Shown: positions 53,646-63,661 of the stretch, piece after piece
Position numbering within the stretch: position 1 is the first letter of the stretch
Layout: each line of letters starts with the position of its first letter
Source of the DNA: an uncultured Shewanella sp.
Lineage (GTDB): Bacteria > Pseudomonadota > Gammaproteobacteria > Enterobacterales > Shewanellaceae
Length of the DNA: 64,000 nt
Reading direction: 5' to 3'
Assembly (NCBI RefSeq): GCF_947497935.1
Contig: NZ_CANMIO010000018.1
Coordinates: 28,664 to 92,663 of the forward strand
Made by a program: the position numbers and the translations under genes
Notes under the pieces: generated by a model
Seen by the model: the letters and a program-made list of their open reading frames with translations, nothing else
Database searches by the model: none
What the model was told of the DNA's origin: nothing

Positions 53646-54551
53646 TTAACTTAAAAGGGTAACGAGTACCGCATTTTGTGCGTGCATACGGTTTTCAGCT
53701 TGATGCAAGATGAGTGAGCCTTCACCATCGACTATCTCGGCAGTCACTTCGACTTCTCGGTAAGCTGGCAGGCAATGCATAAAGTGTTTAGCGCCGGCTT
53801 TTTGCATTAACTGAGCATTCACTTGATAGGGCTTAAATTTAGCTTCAATCTCTTCCATTGATGCTGAATCGCCCATGGAAATCCAGGTATCAGTGTAAAT
53901 AGCATGGTGATCGCTAATCGCTTCGATGTCTGAGCTGAGAGTTAACTTACCGCCATGCTTCGCCGCGAGTTCTTGCGCCTCGCACACCACTTTACCGTCA
54001 GGGAAATGCCCTGGAGGACAGATAACCGTTAGTTGGGCCCCTAGAATCGCCGCACCAAACATCAAAGAGTGAGTCACATTGTTACCATCACCCACATAAG
54101 CCAGTTTCACCTTGCTCACGTCGCCATATTGCTCGGTTAATGTCAGAAAGTCCGCTAGACCTTGGCAAGGATGATAAAGATCCGATAGTGCGTTAATTAC
54201 CGGCACTGTACCGTGCTCAGCAAGCTCTTCGATGGTCGAGTGCAAGAAGGTTCTCGCCACAATCGCGTCTGCCCAGCATGAAATATTGGCGGCAAAATCA
54301 GATACCGGTTCACGCTTACCAAGAGCACCATTTTGCTGATCTAGATATAAGCAGTGGCCACCAAGCTTATTAATACCGATATCAAAACTCACCCGAGTTC
54401 TTAGCGATGGCTTCTCAAATAGCATCACTACACTTTTGCCTTCTAAAGCATGCTTATACTCAGCAGGGTTAGTCTTAATGTTTTTTGCCAATGCCAGCAG
54501 ATCAAGTAATTGCTGCTGGCTGAGATCTTTGATCGATAGTAGGTGTTTCAT
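53646..54551 (-). CDS. argF: Ornithine carbamoyltransferase
   Basis: 301 residues. Carbamoyl-phosphate motif S49-LRT-R53, HPCQGLADFLT near 126, and ornithine-site MHCLPAYR near 262. It makes citrulline from ornithine. The gap to argB is 12 bases. Confidence 0.95.
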   Translation of the reverse strand: MKHLLSIKDLSQQQLLDLLALAKNIKTNPAEYKHALEGKSVVMLFEKPSLRTRVSFDIGINKLGGHCLYLDQQNGALGKREPVSDFAANISCWADAIVARTFLHSTIEELAEHGTVPVINALSDLYHPCQGLADFLTLTEQYGDVSKVKLAYVGDGNNVTHSLMFGAAILGAQLTVICPPGHFPDGKVVCEAQELAAKHGGKLTLSSDIEAISDHHAIYTDTWISMGDSASMEEIEAKFKPYQVNAQLMQKAGAKHFMHCLPAYREVEVTAEIVDGEGSLILHQAENRMHAQNAVLVTLLS

Positions 54552-54563
54552 AAGACTTGTCTC

Positions 54564-55367
54564 CTAAGGTTGGATCTGTGTGCCAACGGCTTCACCCTGG
54601 CATAATGCGATTAACTGATGTGCATGACGCCAAGAGGCTATCTGTACGGCTTGCCCCATGGACTCTGCAACATCCAATGCAGCCTCCACTTTGACCTTCA
54701 TTCCTTTCTCAATAACACCTATCTTGGTTAATTCATTAACCTGTTCTCTATTTAAACTATTAATTAGCTGCCCTTTACCATCGAGAACCCCTGATACGTC
54801 TGACAGTAAGACTAAAGAACCATTAACTAACTTCGCCAGTGCTGTTGCAGCTTGGTCTGCATTCACGTTGAGCATCTCACCTTGTTCACTAATGGCTATA
54901 GAGCTCACAATTGGCATCCAGCCCTTTGCTAATACATATTCCAAATAGCTGGCATCTTTTGGCTCAACTTCACCCACCAGCCCTAACAAGGGATCTTTAA
55001 CCTTGGCGTTCATCATGCCTGCATCAGCTAAGCTCATACCTAAGCAAGTGACGCCCGCCTTAATGGCTGCAGCCTGAAGCGTCTTATTAGAGGTACCTGC
55101 TAATGCGCCGACGATGACAGGGATCTGCACTTCTGGCGTCACCCGTAATCCATCTAGTTTTTCAGATATCATGCCATTGGCTTTCAACTGCTCATCCACT
55201 AAGCAGCCTCCGCCATGCACCATGATAATCGGCTGGCCAGATGCAATTATCTTAGCGGCTGCCTCCATCAAACGAGCCATACCCATTTCACACTGCAGTA
55301 AAGCCCCACCGACCTTTAGCACCATAACTGGATTTTGTTCTGTGTTGTTTAGATCTGTTTGTGTCAT
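54564..55367 (-). CDS. argB: Acetylglutamate kinase
   Basis: 267 residues from the ATG at 55367 (GGAG 8 bases upstream; the GTG at 55382 is in frame but less likely). Amino-acid kinase fold: VMVLKVGGALL near 14, IIMVHGGGCLVDEQL (~46), NVNADQAATALA (~163). It phosphorylates N-acetylglutamate. Between argC and argF. Confidence 0.94.
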   Translation of the reverse strand: MTQTDLNNTEQNPVMVLKVGGALLQCEMGMARLMEAAAKIIASGQPIIMVHGGGCLVDEQLKANGMISEKLDGLRVTPEVQIPVIVGALAGTSNKTLQAAAIKAGVTCLGMSLADAGMMNAKVKDPLLGLVGEVEPKDASYLEYVLAKGWMPIVSSIAISEQGEMLNVNADQAATALAKLVNGSLVLLSDVSGVLDGKGQLINSLNREQVNELTKIGVIEKGMKVKVEAALDVAESMGQAVQIASWRHAHQLIALCQGEAVGTQIQP

Positions 55368-55394
55368 CTCAATTCTCCACACCAGTTACTTAGC

Positions 55395-56375
55395 CTACTC
55401 ACCAAAATGAATCTTTATGCACTGAACGGCTTGACTAGCAGCGCCCTTCATTAAGTTATCGATGGCGCTAGCCACCACTAGATATCCAGTTTGCTCGTCA
55501 AATTTCCACCCCAAATGGCAATGAGGTGTTTGTACTACATCATCTACCTTTGGAAATTGATTTTGTTTTACCGTGACAAGCTCAGCTAAGTCATAACATT
55601 GATAGGCTTGCTGAATATCACTAAGAGTTGTGCCTGGCTTCAATTTGGCCGTAATCGTAGCCAAGATCCCGCGCTTAAAGTTGCCTAGATGAGGAGTGAA
55701 GATAACTTCTTGCCCTAGTTGAGTTGCAATCTCAGGCTGGTGTCTATGAGCGAGTACGCCATAGGGAGTTAAGCTCACCTCACAAAAGCTGGTATGTAAT
55801 TGAGCCTTTCTACCCGCTCCAGTCACACCGCTTACCGCATTAATCACAGGCAATACATCGGTTAACAAATGGGAGAGAGGCTTCAGAGCTGTAAGTGATG
55901 CCGTTGGATAACAGCCTGGAACGGCTATCATCTTACTCGCTGCTATTTGATCGCTATTCCACTCGGCTAGACCATATACGGCATCGGCTAGCACTTGTGG
56001 ATATTCATGAGTAAAACCATACCACTTAGGATATTGTGCTACGTCGCTAAACCGGTAGGCACCACTTAAATCAAATACGGCTAAACCTTGCTGATAGAAC
56101 CAAGCAGCTAGATGCAAACTCACAGCATGATCAGTTGCTAATACCACGGCGTCAGCAGTGGCCACTATGGTTTGCTTTGCGTCTTCCGAAAGTGGATTAA
56201 GGCAGAGTGAGATATGGCTATATGCCGGGTAGAGCTCAGATAATGCCTTACCTTTATCTAAGCTGTTTTCAGAAACATAAAGGCCTTGAATTAATAAATT
56301 CGCTTCGGCATTTATAAGAGAAGTGATCTGTGCGCCGGTGTACCCACTAGCGCCAATAATGGCTATATTCTTCAT
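55395..56375 (-). CDS. argC: N-acetyl-gamma-glutamyl-phosphate reductase
   Basis: 326 residues. NADP-binding IIGASGYTGAQI at 5-16 and the catalytic VPGCYPTASL near 148 with nucleophilic Cys, plus GVTGAGRKAQ. It makes the semialdehyde in arginine synthesis. First gene of argCBFGH, divergent from argE through a 276-base gap carrying ARG-box-like sites. Confidence 0.95.
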   Translation of the reverse strand: MKNIAIIGASGYTGAQITSLINAEANLLIQGLYVSENSLDKGKALSELYPAYSHISLCLNPLSEDAKQTIVATADAVVLATDHAVSLHLAAWFYQQGLAVFDLSGAYRFSDVAQYPKWYGFTHEYPQVLADAVYGLAEWNSDQIAASKMIAVPGCYPTASLTALKPLSHLLTDVLPVINAVSGVTGAGRKAQLHTSFCEVSLTPYGVLAHRHQPEIATQLGQEVIFTPHLGNFKRGILATITAKLKPGTTLSDIQQAYQCYDLAELVTVKQNQFPKVDDVVQTPHCHLGWKFDEQTGYLVVASAIDNLMKGAASQAVQCIKIHFGE

Positions 56376-56528
56376 AGTCTATGACTTTAAAACCTTAATC
56401 TTGAAATTAGATGACACAACGAAAAAAAGATTGGGCACTACTTAAGCCCTGGTTGAACACCATGTATGACAAGATTATCGTCGCAGGAAGTGGGTATAAA
56501 TAACCTTAACTATGATTAACTGAACCAG

Positions 56529-56546
56529 ATTGAACATAAATACTCT
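56529..56546. promoter_or_regulatory. Weak ARG-box-like site
   Basis: Contains TTGAACATAAATACT, a partial match to TNTGAATWWWWATTCANW, about 155 bases from the argC start. Low confidence without a scored matrix. Confidence 0.3.
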
Positions 56547-56603
56547 CATTAAACAGACCATTGAAATGTGGTAGTTGCCTTAGCTGTTTGATAGACTAAC
56601 ACG

Positions 56604-56642
56604 CAGAATTAATTATGCAATATATTTGAATATATATTTAGG
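56604..56642. promoter_or_regulatory. Tandem ARG boxes (ArgR operator) before argE
   Basis: The second 18-mer (56625-56642, core TTTGAATATATATTTAG) matches the ArgR consensus at 16 of 18 positions. Exactly 3 bases upstream another 18-mer (56604-56621) matches in the right half (AATTATGCAAT). Two boxes 3 bases apart is the standard ArgR hexamer operator. The pair ends 10 bases before argE. Confidence 0.65.
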
Positions 56643-56651
56643 TATTTTTTA

Positions 56652-57803
56652 ATGAAGACACTTCCAGAGATAAAGAGTAGCTTTAGCCAGCTTATCGCGG
56701 CGCCTTCTATTAGCGCCCTCGAAGCCGAACTAGATACCAGCAATATGGCTGTCATCGAACTATTGCATACTTGGTTTACCGATTTAGGTATGCAGTGCCA
56801 ATCAGTGCCCGTTGCGAATACACGCAATAAACACAATTTAGTGGCGTCTTTTGGCCAAGGTCAGGGAGGGTTACTTCTGGCAGGACACACAGATACTGTA
56901 CCTTTCGATGAAGGACGTTGGAGCCAAGATCCGTTTTTGTTAACTGAAAAAGATAACCGTTGGTACGGTTTAGGCACCTGCGACATGAAAGGCTTTTTTG
57001 CTTTAGTACTCGAAGCACTAAAAGAGTTACCGATGGACAAATTTAAACGTCCACTGCATATCTTAGCCAGTGCCGATGAAGAAACGACCATGAATGGCGC
57101 TAAAGCATTTGCTGCAGCTAAGTCGATTGCACCTGATTATGCCATTATCGGCGAGCCAACTAGCCTAAAGCCTGTGTATATGCATAAAGGACATTTAACT
57201 CAAGGGATCAGAGTTACTGGCCGTAGCGGCCACTCATCAGATCCGGCAAAAGGACTCAACGCTATCGAAGTGATGCACTTAGTGACTGGCCAACTACTAA
57301 AGCTCAAACAACACTTAACTGATAATTATCGAGAAGATGCCTTTAGCGTACCTTACCCAACCATGAATTTCGGTCATATCCACGGCGGAGATGCAGCCAA
57401 CCGTATCTGTGGTTGTTGCGATCTACATATCGATCTTCGTCCAATCCCAGGGCTAGCGCTACAGGATTTAGAGTTGATGGTTGCCAACTACCTTGAACCA
57501 ATATGCAGCCAATACCCTGGAAGTATTCATGTGGCGCCCTTATATCCTGGATCTGAACCTTTTGCAGATAACAAAGACGGCAGTTGGACCCAGCTTGTCG
57601 CTGAGTTGAGTGAGAGCCAACCTGAAGTGGTGAACTATGCCACAGAAGCCCCCTACATTAGCCAGTTAGGTTGCCAAACTTTAGTACTTGGCCCTGGCAG
57701 TATTGAACAAGCACATCAACCCGATGAATTTTTGGATCTTGATTATATTGAACGCACCAAAGATCTTTTGAAAAAACTGATTTATCAGGCCTGTATAAAA
57801 TAA
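56652..57803 (+). CDS. argE: Acetylornithine deacetylase
   Basis: 383 residues, M20 metallopeptidase family. First zinc ligand H79 in GHTDTVPFDEGRW with D81, the general base in ASADEETTM near 139, and GEPTSLKPV (~167). It frees ornithine by removing acetyl. Divergent from argCBFGH and preceded by the ARG boxes, as in E. coli. Confidence 0.95.
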   Translation: MKTLPEIKSSFSQLIAAPSISALEAELDTSNMAVIELLHTWFTDLGMQCQSVPVANTRNKHNLVASFGQGQGGLLLAGHTDTVPFDEGRWSQDPFLLTEKDNRWYGLGTCDMKGFFALVLEALKELPMDKFKRPLHILASADEETTMNGAKAFAAAKSIAPDYAIIGEPTSLKPVYMHKGHLTQGIRVTGRSGHSSDPAKGLNAIEVMHLVTGQLLKLKQHLTDNYREDAFSVPYPTMNFGHIHGGDAANRICGCCDLHIDLRPIPGLALQDLELMVANYLEPICSQYPGSIHVAPLYPGSEPFADNKDGSWTQLVAELSESQPEVVNYATEAPYISQLGCQTLVLGPGSIEQAHQPDEFLDLDYIERTKDLLKKLIYQACIK

Positions 57804-57970
57804 ATCGCTATTTATCGTATGTTTATGGGCTAAATTGAATACTAGCTATAAGATGAAATATTTAAAAAGTGGTATAAAGCCTATTCAAGCAGGATATTTT
57901 AATCTCGGCCATTGCCTAGCTCTAAGCTGCTAGGTATTGTGATCGATTAGCTTACCGATATGGAGCACGT

Positions 57971-60607
57971 ATGGTAGACATGTATGCCTCGCTAAGGTCT
58001 AACGTTGGAACCTTAGGGCAGATTTTAGGTGACACAATCCGAACCGATCTTGATGATTCGTTCCTAGATAAAATTGAGCAGATCCGTCATCTAGCAAAAA
58101 GCTCACGCCAAGGCGATGATGCTGCTCGTGAAGAGATGCTGACTTTACTCTCCTCTTTGAGCGATGATGAGCTAGTTCCTTTCGCTAAAGCATTTAATCA
58201 GTTTTTGAACCTTGCGAATATCGCCGAACAATTCCATACCATTAGCCGCAATTGTGATGAATTAGTTTGTGTACCAGATCCTGTAGAGCAACTACTTGGC
58301 CGCATGCTAGGTGGAAAAATAGATCAGGAGAAAGTACTCGACAGCCTCAAGACGCTAGATATAGATCTTGTCCTAACAGCGCACCCGACCGAGATCTCTC
58401 GTCGCACCTTGATTCAAAAGTATTCAGCAGTCATCGACTCACTCACAGCTCTAGAAAATACCCAACTAACAGAGCAAGAGAAAAAGCAGCATCACCTACG
58501 CCTACGTCAGTTAATTGCACAAATTTGGCATACCAATGAGATCCGTAATGAGCGCCCTACGCCAGTCGACGAAGCACGCTGGGGGCTAAGCACAATTGAA
58601 GCCTCATTATGGCAAGCAATCCCTGACTTCTTACGTCAGCTTAACCAACAGGTTGAAGAGCGTACTAATACTCAATTACCTATCGATATCGCTCCGGTCA
58701 GATTCTCAAGCTGGATGGGTGGAGATCGTGACGGTAACCCATTTGTCACTTCAACCGTTACCCAAGAAGTGCTCGATAGAAACCGCCACACTGCGGCACG
58801 CCTATACTTAAAAGACGTAGTGTTACTGGTTAACGAACTCTCGATGGAAGGCGCTAATGAAGAGCTATTAGCCTACACCAATAATAGCAGTGAGCCTTAC
58901 CGCGATGTGCTTAGAGATCTGCGTAAAAAGCTGAGAACAACCATTGATTACCTCAATGCAAAACTTGAAGGTCATCAACCGGACGTTAATCCAAAAGACA
59001 TTATTTGGCATGAAAGCGATCTAAAAGATCCCTTAATGATGCTTTACAAGAGCCTATGTGACCAAGGCATGAGCCTAATTGCTAACGGCTTACTACTTGA
59101 TATGCTACGTCGTATCGCTTGTTTCGGTATTCATATGCTGCGACTCGATGTACGCCAAGATGCCCAGCGTCATGCCGATGTTATTGCCGAGCTGACACGC
59201 TATCTAGGCATGGGTGACTATGCTCACTGGGATGAAAGTGAAAAGCAATCATTCTTGCTGCGTGAACTTTCAAGCAAACGTCCATTAATTCCAGCCAATT
59301 GGCAAGCCTCTGCTGAGGTTGAAGAAGTCGTCAAAACTTGCAGACTTGTCGCAAGCCAACCGGCACGAGCAATGGGCTCGTATGTTATCTCAATGGCAAG
59401 CCAACCATCAGACGTATTAGCAGTACTGTTACTACTTAAAGAAACTGGCTGCCCACATCCGATCCGCGTAGTGCCGCTATTTGAAACCTTAGATGACTTA
59501 AATAATGCGTCTAACTGTATGTCAGCACTGTTTGCTATCGATTGGTATCGAGGTTACACCAAAGGTATTCAAGAGGTCATGATCGGCTATTCTGACTCGG
59601 CTAAAGACGCCGGTGTAATGGCCGCCGCTTGGGCACAGTACACAGCGCAAGAAAAGCTCGTTGCCATCAGCCAGGAAGCCAATATCAAGCTGACTTTATT
59701 CCATGGCCGCGGCGGCACAATTGGTCGCGGCGGTGGACCAGCTCACCAAGCGATTTTATCTCAGCCTCCAGGTTCTGTAGATGGTCGCATTCGAGTTACT
59801 GAACAAGGTGAAATGATCCGCTTTAAGTTCGGCCTACCAAAACTTGCCGTACAAAGCCTTGCGCTTTATACCTCAGCGGTAATGGAAGCGACATTACTGC
59901 CTCCACCAGAGCCGAAACCAGAGTGGCGTGAATGCATGGAACGCCTCGCTAGCGATTCTGTACAAGCTTATCGCGCTATGGTGCGTGAAGAACCTGATTT
60001 TGTGTCTTACTTCCGTGCAGCTACACCAGAAGTAGAATTAGGAAAACTACCACTAGGTAGCCGTCCAGCAAAACGTAGAGTAGATGGTGGTATTGAAAGT
60101 CTACGCGCGATCCCTTGGATCTTCGCTTGGTCACAAAACCGCTTAATGCTTCCTGCTTGGTTAGGTGCAGGTGAAGCACTGAAAGCCGCTAGCGAGCGAG
60201 GCGAACTGTCATTGCTCCAAGAGATGGAAAAACAATGGCCATTCTTCACAACTCGTATTTCTATGTTAGAAATGGTCTATGCTAAAGCAGAGCCTAACTT
60301 ATCTAAGTTTTACGAGACTAGTTTAGTGCCGAAAGAGCTACATCACCTCGGTGTACAACTCAGAGAGCGTTTAGCTACAGGGGTTGAGGCTGTATTAGAG
60401 CTGACTCAAGCAGAAAGCCTAATGGCGCACACCCCTTGGAACCGTGAGTCTGTTGAACTGAGAAACCCTTATATTGATCCACTAAACTTCCTTCAAGCAG
60501 AGCTACTCGCAAGAACACGTCGGGAGGAGCAATCTTCTCAAAATGTTGAGCTAGCATTGATGTTAACCATCGCTGGTGTTGCCGCAGGAATGAGAAATAC
60601 AGGTTAA
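57971..60607 (+). CDS. ppc: Phosphoenolpyruvate carboxylase
   Basis: 878 residues. Catalytic H138 in LTAHPTEISRRTLIQ, substrate loop GRGGTIGRGGGP near 579-590, active-site Lys near 545 in YSDSAKDAGV, and the terminal MRNTG. It makes oxaloacetate from PEP and bicarbonate. GGAG lies before the ATG. The last base of the stop begins the next start codon (TAATG). Confidence 0.97.
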   Translation: MVDMYASLRSNVGTLGQILGDTIRTDLDDSFLDKIEQIRHLAKSSRQGDDAAREEMLTLLSSLSDDELVPFAKAFNQFLNLANIAEQFHTISRNCDELVCVPDPVEQLLGRMLGGKIDQEKVLDSLKTLDIDLVLTAHPTEISRRTLIQKYSAVIDSLTALENTQLTEQEKKQHHLRLRQLIAQIWHTNEIRNERPTPVDEARWGLSTIEASLWQAIPDFLRQLNQQVEERTNTQLPIDIAPVRFSSWMGGDRDGNPFVTSTVTQEVLDRNRHTAARLYLKDVVLLVNELSMEGANEELLAYTNNSSEPYRDVLRDLRKKLRTTIDYLNAKLEGHQPDVNPKDIIWHESDLKDPLMMLYKSLCDQGMSLIANGLLLDMLRRIACFGIHMLRLDVRQDAQRHADVIAELTRYLGMGDYAHWDESEKQSFLLRELSSKRPLIPANWQASAEVEEVVKTCRLVASQPARAMGSYVISMASQPSDVLAVLLLLKETGCPHPIRVVPLFETLDDLNNASNCMSALFAIDWYRGYTKGIQEVMIGYSDSAKDAGVMAAAWAQYTAQEKLVAISQEANIKLTLFHGRGGTIGRGGGPAHQAILSQPPGSVDGRIRVTEQGEMIRFKFGLPKLAVQSLALYTSAVMEATLLPPPEPKPEWRECMERLASDSVQAYRAMVREEPDFVSYFRAATPEVELGKLPLGSRPAKRRVDGGIESLRAIPWIFAWSQNRLMLPAWLGAGEALKAASERGELSLLQEMEKQWPFFTTRISMLEMVYAKAEPNLSKFYETSLVPKELHHLGVQLRERLATGVEAVLELTQAESLMAHTPWNRESVELRNPYIDPLNFLQAELLARTRREEQSSQNVELALMLTIAGVAAGMRNTG

Positions 60608-61149
60608 TGAAATTACTAAAAGTGGCGCTTGCTAGCGCCTTGCTGTTATTGACTGGCTGTGTCAGTCAATACAGCATCACAGAAAAAGAGCTAGAAACGT
60701 ACCTTAACGATGAAATGCATTTTGAAGTAAAACAAGGCAACAAAATCTTTGGTGTTGATCTGCGCGTAAATGACATCGAGGTTACCTTAGGCGAAAAGCC
60801 AGATACCATGGCGGTATCTGCGGTTACTATCGTCAAGGTGAGAAACCCATTGATGCCGATAAACGCCAATTTAATCACGGAGTTTGAAGCAGAGCCTTGG
60901 TACGACGCAACTAACAATAGCGTTCACCTGCGTAATCTGCAATTAGTTAAAGTAGAGTCAAAACCTCAGGATATCGAAAAAGCCATTGGTTCTATTGCAC
61001 CGCAGCTTATGGGGTTTTTAACTCAGTTTTTAGAAACTCAACCTGTATACGTACTCGATACCAAAGAGTCTAATCAGGCACTGATTGCCGATATGACCAA
61101 GCGCATTGAAGTGAAGCCGGGCAAACTTGTGTTGGTGTTTGAAGATTAG
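60607..61149 (+). CDS. DUF1439 lipoprotein (YceB-like)
   Basis: 180 residues. Lipobox LTGC puts the lipidated Cys at 18. The rest is a DUF1439-type domain (ITEKELETYLNDEM near 24-37, then long strands and a helix with IGSIAPQLMGFLTQFLETQPVYVLD). Family members are outer-membrane-facing periplasmic lipoproteins of unclear function. It overlaps the ppc stop by one base, so it is translated from the same mRNA. A strong terminator follows. Confidence 0.88.
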   Translation: MKLLKVALASALLLLTGCVSQYSITEKELETYLNDEMHFEVKQGNKIFGVDLRVNDIEVTLGEKPDTMAVSAVTIVKVRNPLMPINANLITEFEAEPWYDATNNSVHLRNLQLVKVESKPQDIEKAIGSIAPQLMGFLTQFLETQPVYVLDTKESNQALIADMTKRIEVKPGKLVLVFED

Positions 61150-61178
61150 CTTGATAGCGTTAGCTTGTCATTAAAGCT

Positions 61179-61211
61179 AAAAAGGCAGGAACAAATGTTC
61201 CTGCCTTTTTG
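61179..61211. terminator. Bidirectional terminator between DUF1439 gene and cinA
   Basis: AAAAAGGCAGGAACA and TGTTCCTGCCTTTTT form a 15-bp stem including A/T ends, with a tiny loop. It serves both converging genes. Confidence 0.9.
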
Positions 61212-61239
61212 TTATTTTAAATGAGTCGTTTTGAAAGTG

Positions 61240-62514
61240 CTATTTTTGGAAGCGACCTATCGAACCATAATCGACGATAACGGCTTCACCTAATAACTCC
61301 CTTCTTAGCATATCGAACGCTACTGCCGTACTTAAGCTACGCACCAGATCACGAGAGCGCCTTGGAAGCTTGATCATCTGACTGTAGACTCCTCCCCTAG
61401 TCGCGAGAGCAATAGCAACCGTTCCTACAGGCTTATCATCGGTACCACCTGTTGGGCCTGCAATACCGCTTGTCGCAAGCGCAAAGTCGCTATCGAGTAT
61501 TGCCCTTGCTCCGATCGCCATCTCCTCTACTGTCGCTATAGAGACCGCTCCATGATCATCTAACGTCTCAGGCTTGACTCCAAGCACTCGTACCTTAGAC
61601 TCATTGCTATAGGTGACTAAACCTTGATCTAAATAAGATGAACTTCCAGAGAAATCGATCAATTGACTTGCGAGCATGCCGCCAGTGCAAGACTCGGCAA
61701 CACTTAAGCTTCGACCAGAGTCGAGCATTAGAGAATGAATTTCTTCTGCTAAGCTTTTCTTTTCTTGAGCAACAATAGCATTGCCAAGCAAGAACTTTAT
61801 TTGCGCTTCAATTGTATCAAGTTGAGCAATGGCAGCTTCTCCTCGAGCGAATAGTTTGATCTCTATATGGGGCATAAAAGAGCGATAACCAATGGTGATC
61901 CCACTTGGAAGATCTATCTTCTCAAGCGTGTCGGCAAGGGATGATTCCCCTTGACCTAAAGTAAGGTATTTTCTTAATGCTACATCACCTGCAATTTCAA
62001 ATCGCTGCTTGATAAAAGGAATAAACTGCTCGTTGACCATCTGTTTAAATTCAAATGGTACACCTGGAGTAAAAAACAACCATGCTCGATTAAGTTTTAC
62101 TGCGAAACCACAAGCTGTCCCTACAGGATTATCAATCATAATGGCAGACCCTGGCAGCAGCGCTTGCTTAAGATTGCTTAGCGCCATAACTCGACCGTTA
62201 CGGGTAAACCACTCTTCTAACCTTTCTCGCCAAACTCCGCTCTCAACCAAGGCCTCCCCCTTAGCCAGTGCCATAGCTTCAGCAGAAAGGTCGTCACTTG
62301 TCGGGCCTAGACCACCATTAACCAAAATGACATCGGCCTCATGACTACGCTCTTTAAATACAGAGATCAGATCTTCTAGACGATCGCCAACGGTCACACG
62401 CCTTTGGCATTCGATACCATGCTCCATCATTGTGTTACCAAACCATGCAGCATTAGTATCGACTATCTGGCCAGCCAATATCTCTTCACCCGTACAAATC
62501 ATTTCTAGCTTCAT
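61240..62514 (-). CDS. cinA: CinA family protein: molybdopterin-binding-like domain plus nicotinamide-nucleotide amidohydrolase domain
   Basis: 424 residues. The N-terminal MoaB/Mog-like domain (about 1-170) starts MICTGEEILAGQIVDTNAAWFG and contains NGGLGPTSDDLS near 66. The C-terminal PncC-type domain (about 265-415) has SVAESCTGGMLASQLI near 276 and TSGIAGPTGGTDDKPVGTV near 352. The latter deamidates NMN in pyridine nucleotide recycling. Full-length two-domain form. It is monocistronic and is the last protein gene before the rRNA operon. Confidence 0.93.
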   Translation of the reverse strand: MKLEMICTGEEILAGQIVDTNAAWFGNTMMEHGIECQRRVTVGDRLEDLISVFKERSHEADVILVNGGLGPTSDDLSAEAMALAKGEALVESGVWRERLEEWFTRNGRVMALSNLKQALLPGSAIMIDNPVGTACGFAVKLNRAWLFFTPGVPFEFKQMVNEQFIPFIKQRFEIAGDVALRKYLTLGQGESSLADTLEKIDLPSGITIGYRSFMPHIEIKLFARGEAAIAQLDTIEAQIKFLLGNAIVAQEKKSLAEEIHSLMLDSGRSLSVAESCTGGMLASQLIDFSGSSSYLDQGLVTYSNESKVRVLGVKPETLDDHGAVSIATVEEMAIGARAILDSDFALATSGIAGPTGGTDDKPVGTVAIALATRGGVYSQMIKLPRRSRDLVRSLSTAVAFDMLRRELLGEAVIVDYGSIGRFQK

Positions 62515-62744
62515 TCGACAATCCTTTACGTATCACATAGCGTGAGATCTATAGTTGAGCCATTAGCGACGTCATTGCTGCTAAACTATGAAAGCTAAGC
62601 CCCAATAGCAATAATCAATTGTGATTATTTGCACTCTCAATGTGAATAAGATTTTACGCTGCAGCGAGAAACGAAGAGCAGAAAGCAGATATAAAACATC
62701 ACCGTCACTAAATCACCTATAAGAAGTTCTGAGCCTATCCCAAT

Positions 62745-62773
62745 AAAAGCCACCTAAATAAGATGGCTTCTTC
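62745..62773 (-). terminator. Degenerate terminator-like hairpin (unit 1)
   Basis: AAAAGCCA and TGGCTTCTT pair imperfectly. It is the furthest member of the series after the 5S gene and the most decayed. Confidence 0.4.
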
Positions 62774-62790
62774 ACCGTTAAATTTAGAGT

Positions 62791-62803
62791 GCGCCTGGAA
62801 ATG
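62791..62803 (-). pseudogene. 5S rRNA 3'-end relic (unit 1)
   Basis: GCGCCTGGAAATG, identical to the first 13 plus-strand bases of the 5S gene's 3' end. The 5S identity stops after it. Confidence 0.5.
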
Positions 62804-63139
62804 AACGAATTAGTTCGCGCAGCGAACACATAGGGGCGGAAAAGCCCTGCTTTGGATGCAGCGCATTCAAGGGCTTTGAAGTGCAAGTAACTTGTTACGA
62901 AGCTGGAGGCAAGGCACACGGAAGTGCCGGATGCCAGAAACGCATGGATGCAGTTTCTGGCCAAGCTCAGCGACGGGTTGACGTAGGGGGGAGGCATTTA
63001 TACCTACTTTAAGTGAAGCAGTCACCTTAACGGGTAGCTGTATTCTAGATAAGTTAGCGTTCAATATTTTACAAACGCCCAAACGCAACTCCTCTCCTAT
63101 ACCATCCATAGCATTCGAGGATAAGTACTTCCTGTACAC

Positions 63140-63180
63140 AAAAGCCACCTGCTTTTATCATATAAGAGTAGGTGGCTTTT
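63140..63180 (-). terminator. Terminator-like hairpin (unit 2)
   Basis: AAAAGCCACCT and AGGTGGCTTTT with an inner CTTTTAT/ATAAGAG pairing. The GCCACCT arm is the same as in the true 5S terminator. Confidence 0.65.
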
Positions 63181-63205
63181 TCACTACTCTTAGCGAGTAA
63201 AATAG

Positions 63206-63368
63206 GCGCCTGGAAATGGCCAGCTTCGAGTAAGCTCTCCGCGTTCACCCCATGCATCAAACTTCGTTTGATAAGCACAAGGGCTTCACCCTACTCCACA
63301 TGGGTATTGAGCCTCACTACGTTCGGACTTTTTACTTCCCCATGTTAGTTCGGTCACCTTTCCAGACA
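63206..63368 (-). pseudogene. Degenerate 5S rRNA-like unit (unit 2)
   Basis: On the minus strand it begins TGTCTGGAAA (like true 5S) at 63368 and ends in TTTCCAGGCGC at 63206, so the terminal stem of 5S rRNA can still form. The 163-base length and interior do not match 5S. It reads as a decayed or recombined 5S copy. Confidence 0.5.
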
Positions 63369-63377
63369 AAAACGAAA

Positions 63378-63404
63378 AAAGCCCGCTACATCGTAGCGGG
63401 CTTT
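63378..63404 (-). terminator. Terminator-like hairpin (unit 3)
   Basis: GCCCGCTAC/GTAGCGGGC stem with AAA/TTT extension and a 3-base loop; minus-strand reading gives TTTTTT after the stem. Confidence 0.75.
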
Positions 63405-63430
63405 CTCGCTTCTCTTTCGAGAATAAATTA

Positions 63431-63461
63431 GCGCCTGGAAATGACCTACTCTCACATGGGG
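63431..63461 (-). pseudogene. 5S rRNA 3'-end fragment, 31 bases identical (unit 3)
   Basis: Positions 63431-63461 are identical to 63703-63733 of the true 5S gene, then diverge. The 5' part of a 5S gene is not present on the upstream side. Confidence 0.65.
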
Positions 63462-63661
63462 GTGAAAGTAAGCTGTTTTGAATACGCAGTATTCAGGCTT
63501 GCATGAACGCGGAGAAGCTTGCCTTCGTAGCGGGGGAGCCCGCTCAGCGGCGGGTCGACATCGGGGTAAGCATTGCACGTACGTGCTTAAGTGGAAAACC
63601 ACCTGCCCACATTGAAATTGGCTATGGAAATCAACGTTGAAAACTTATAAATACCAAACGC

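Noticed and set aside
62713..63602. Four minus-strand ORFs of 69-94 residues in the rRNA operon flank
   Set aside because: They lie in repeated 5S-derived sequence and hairpins, lack ribosome sites and show no domain; structural RNA remains explain the sequence better.
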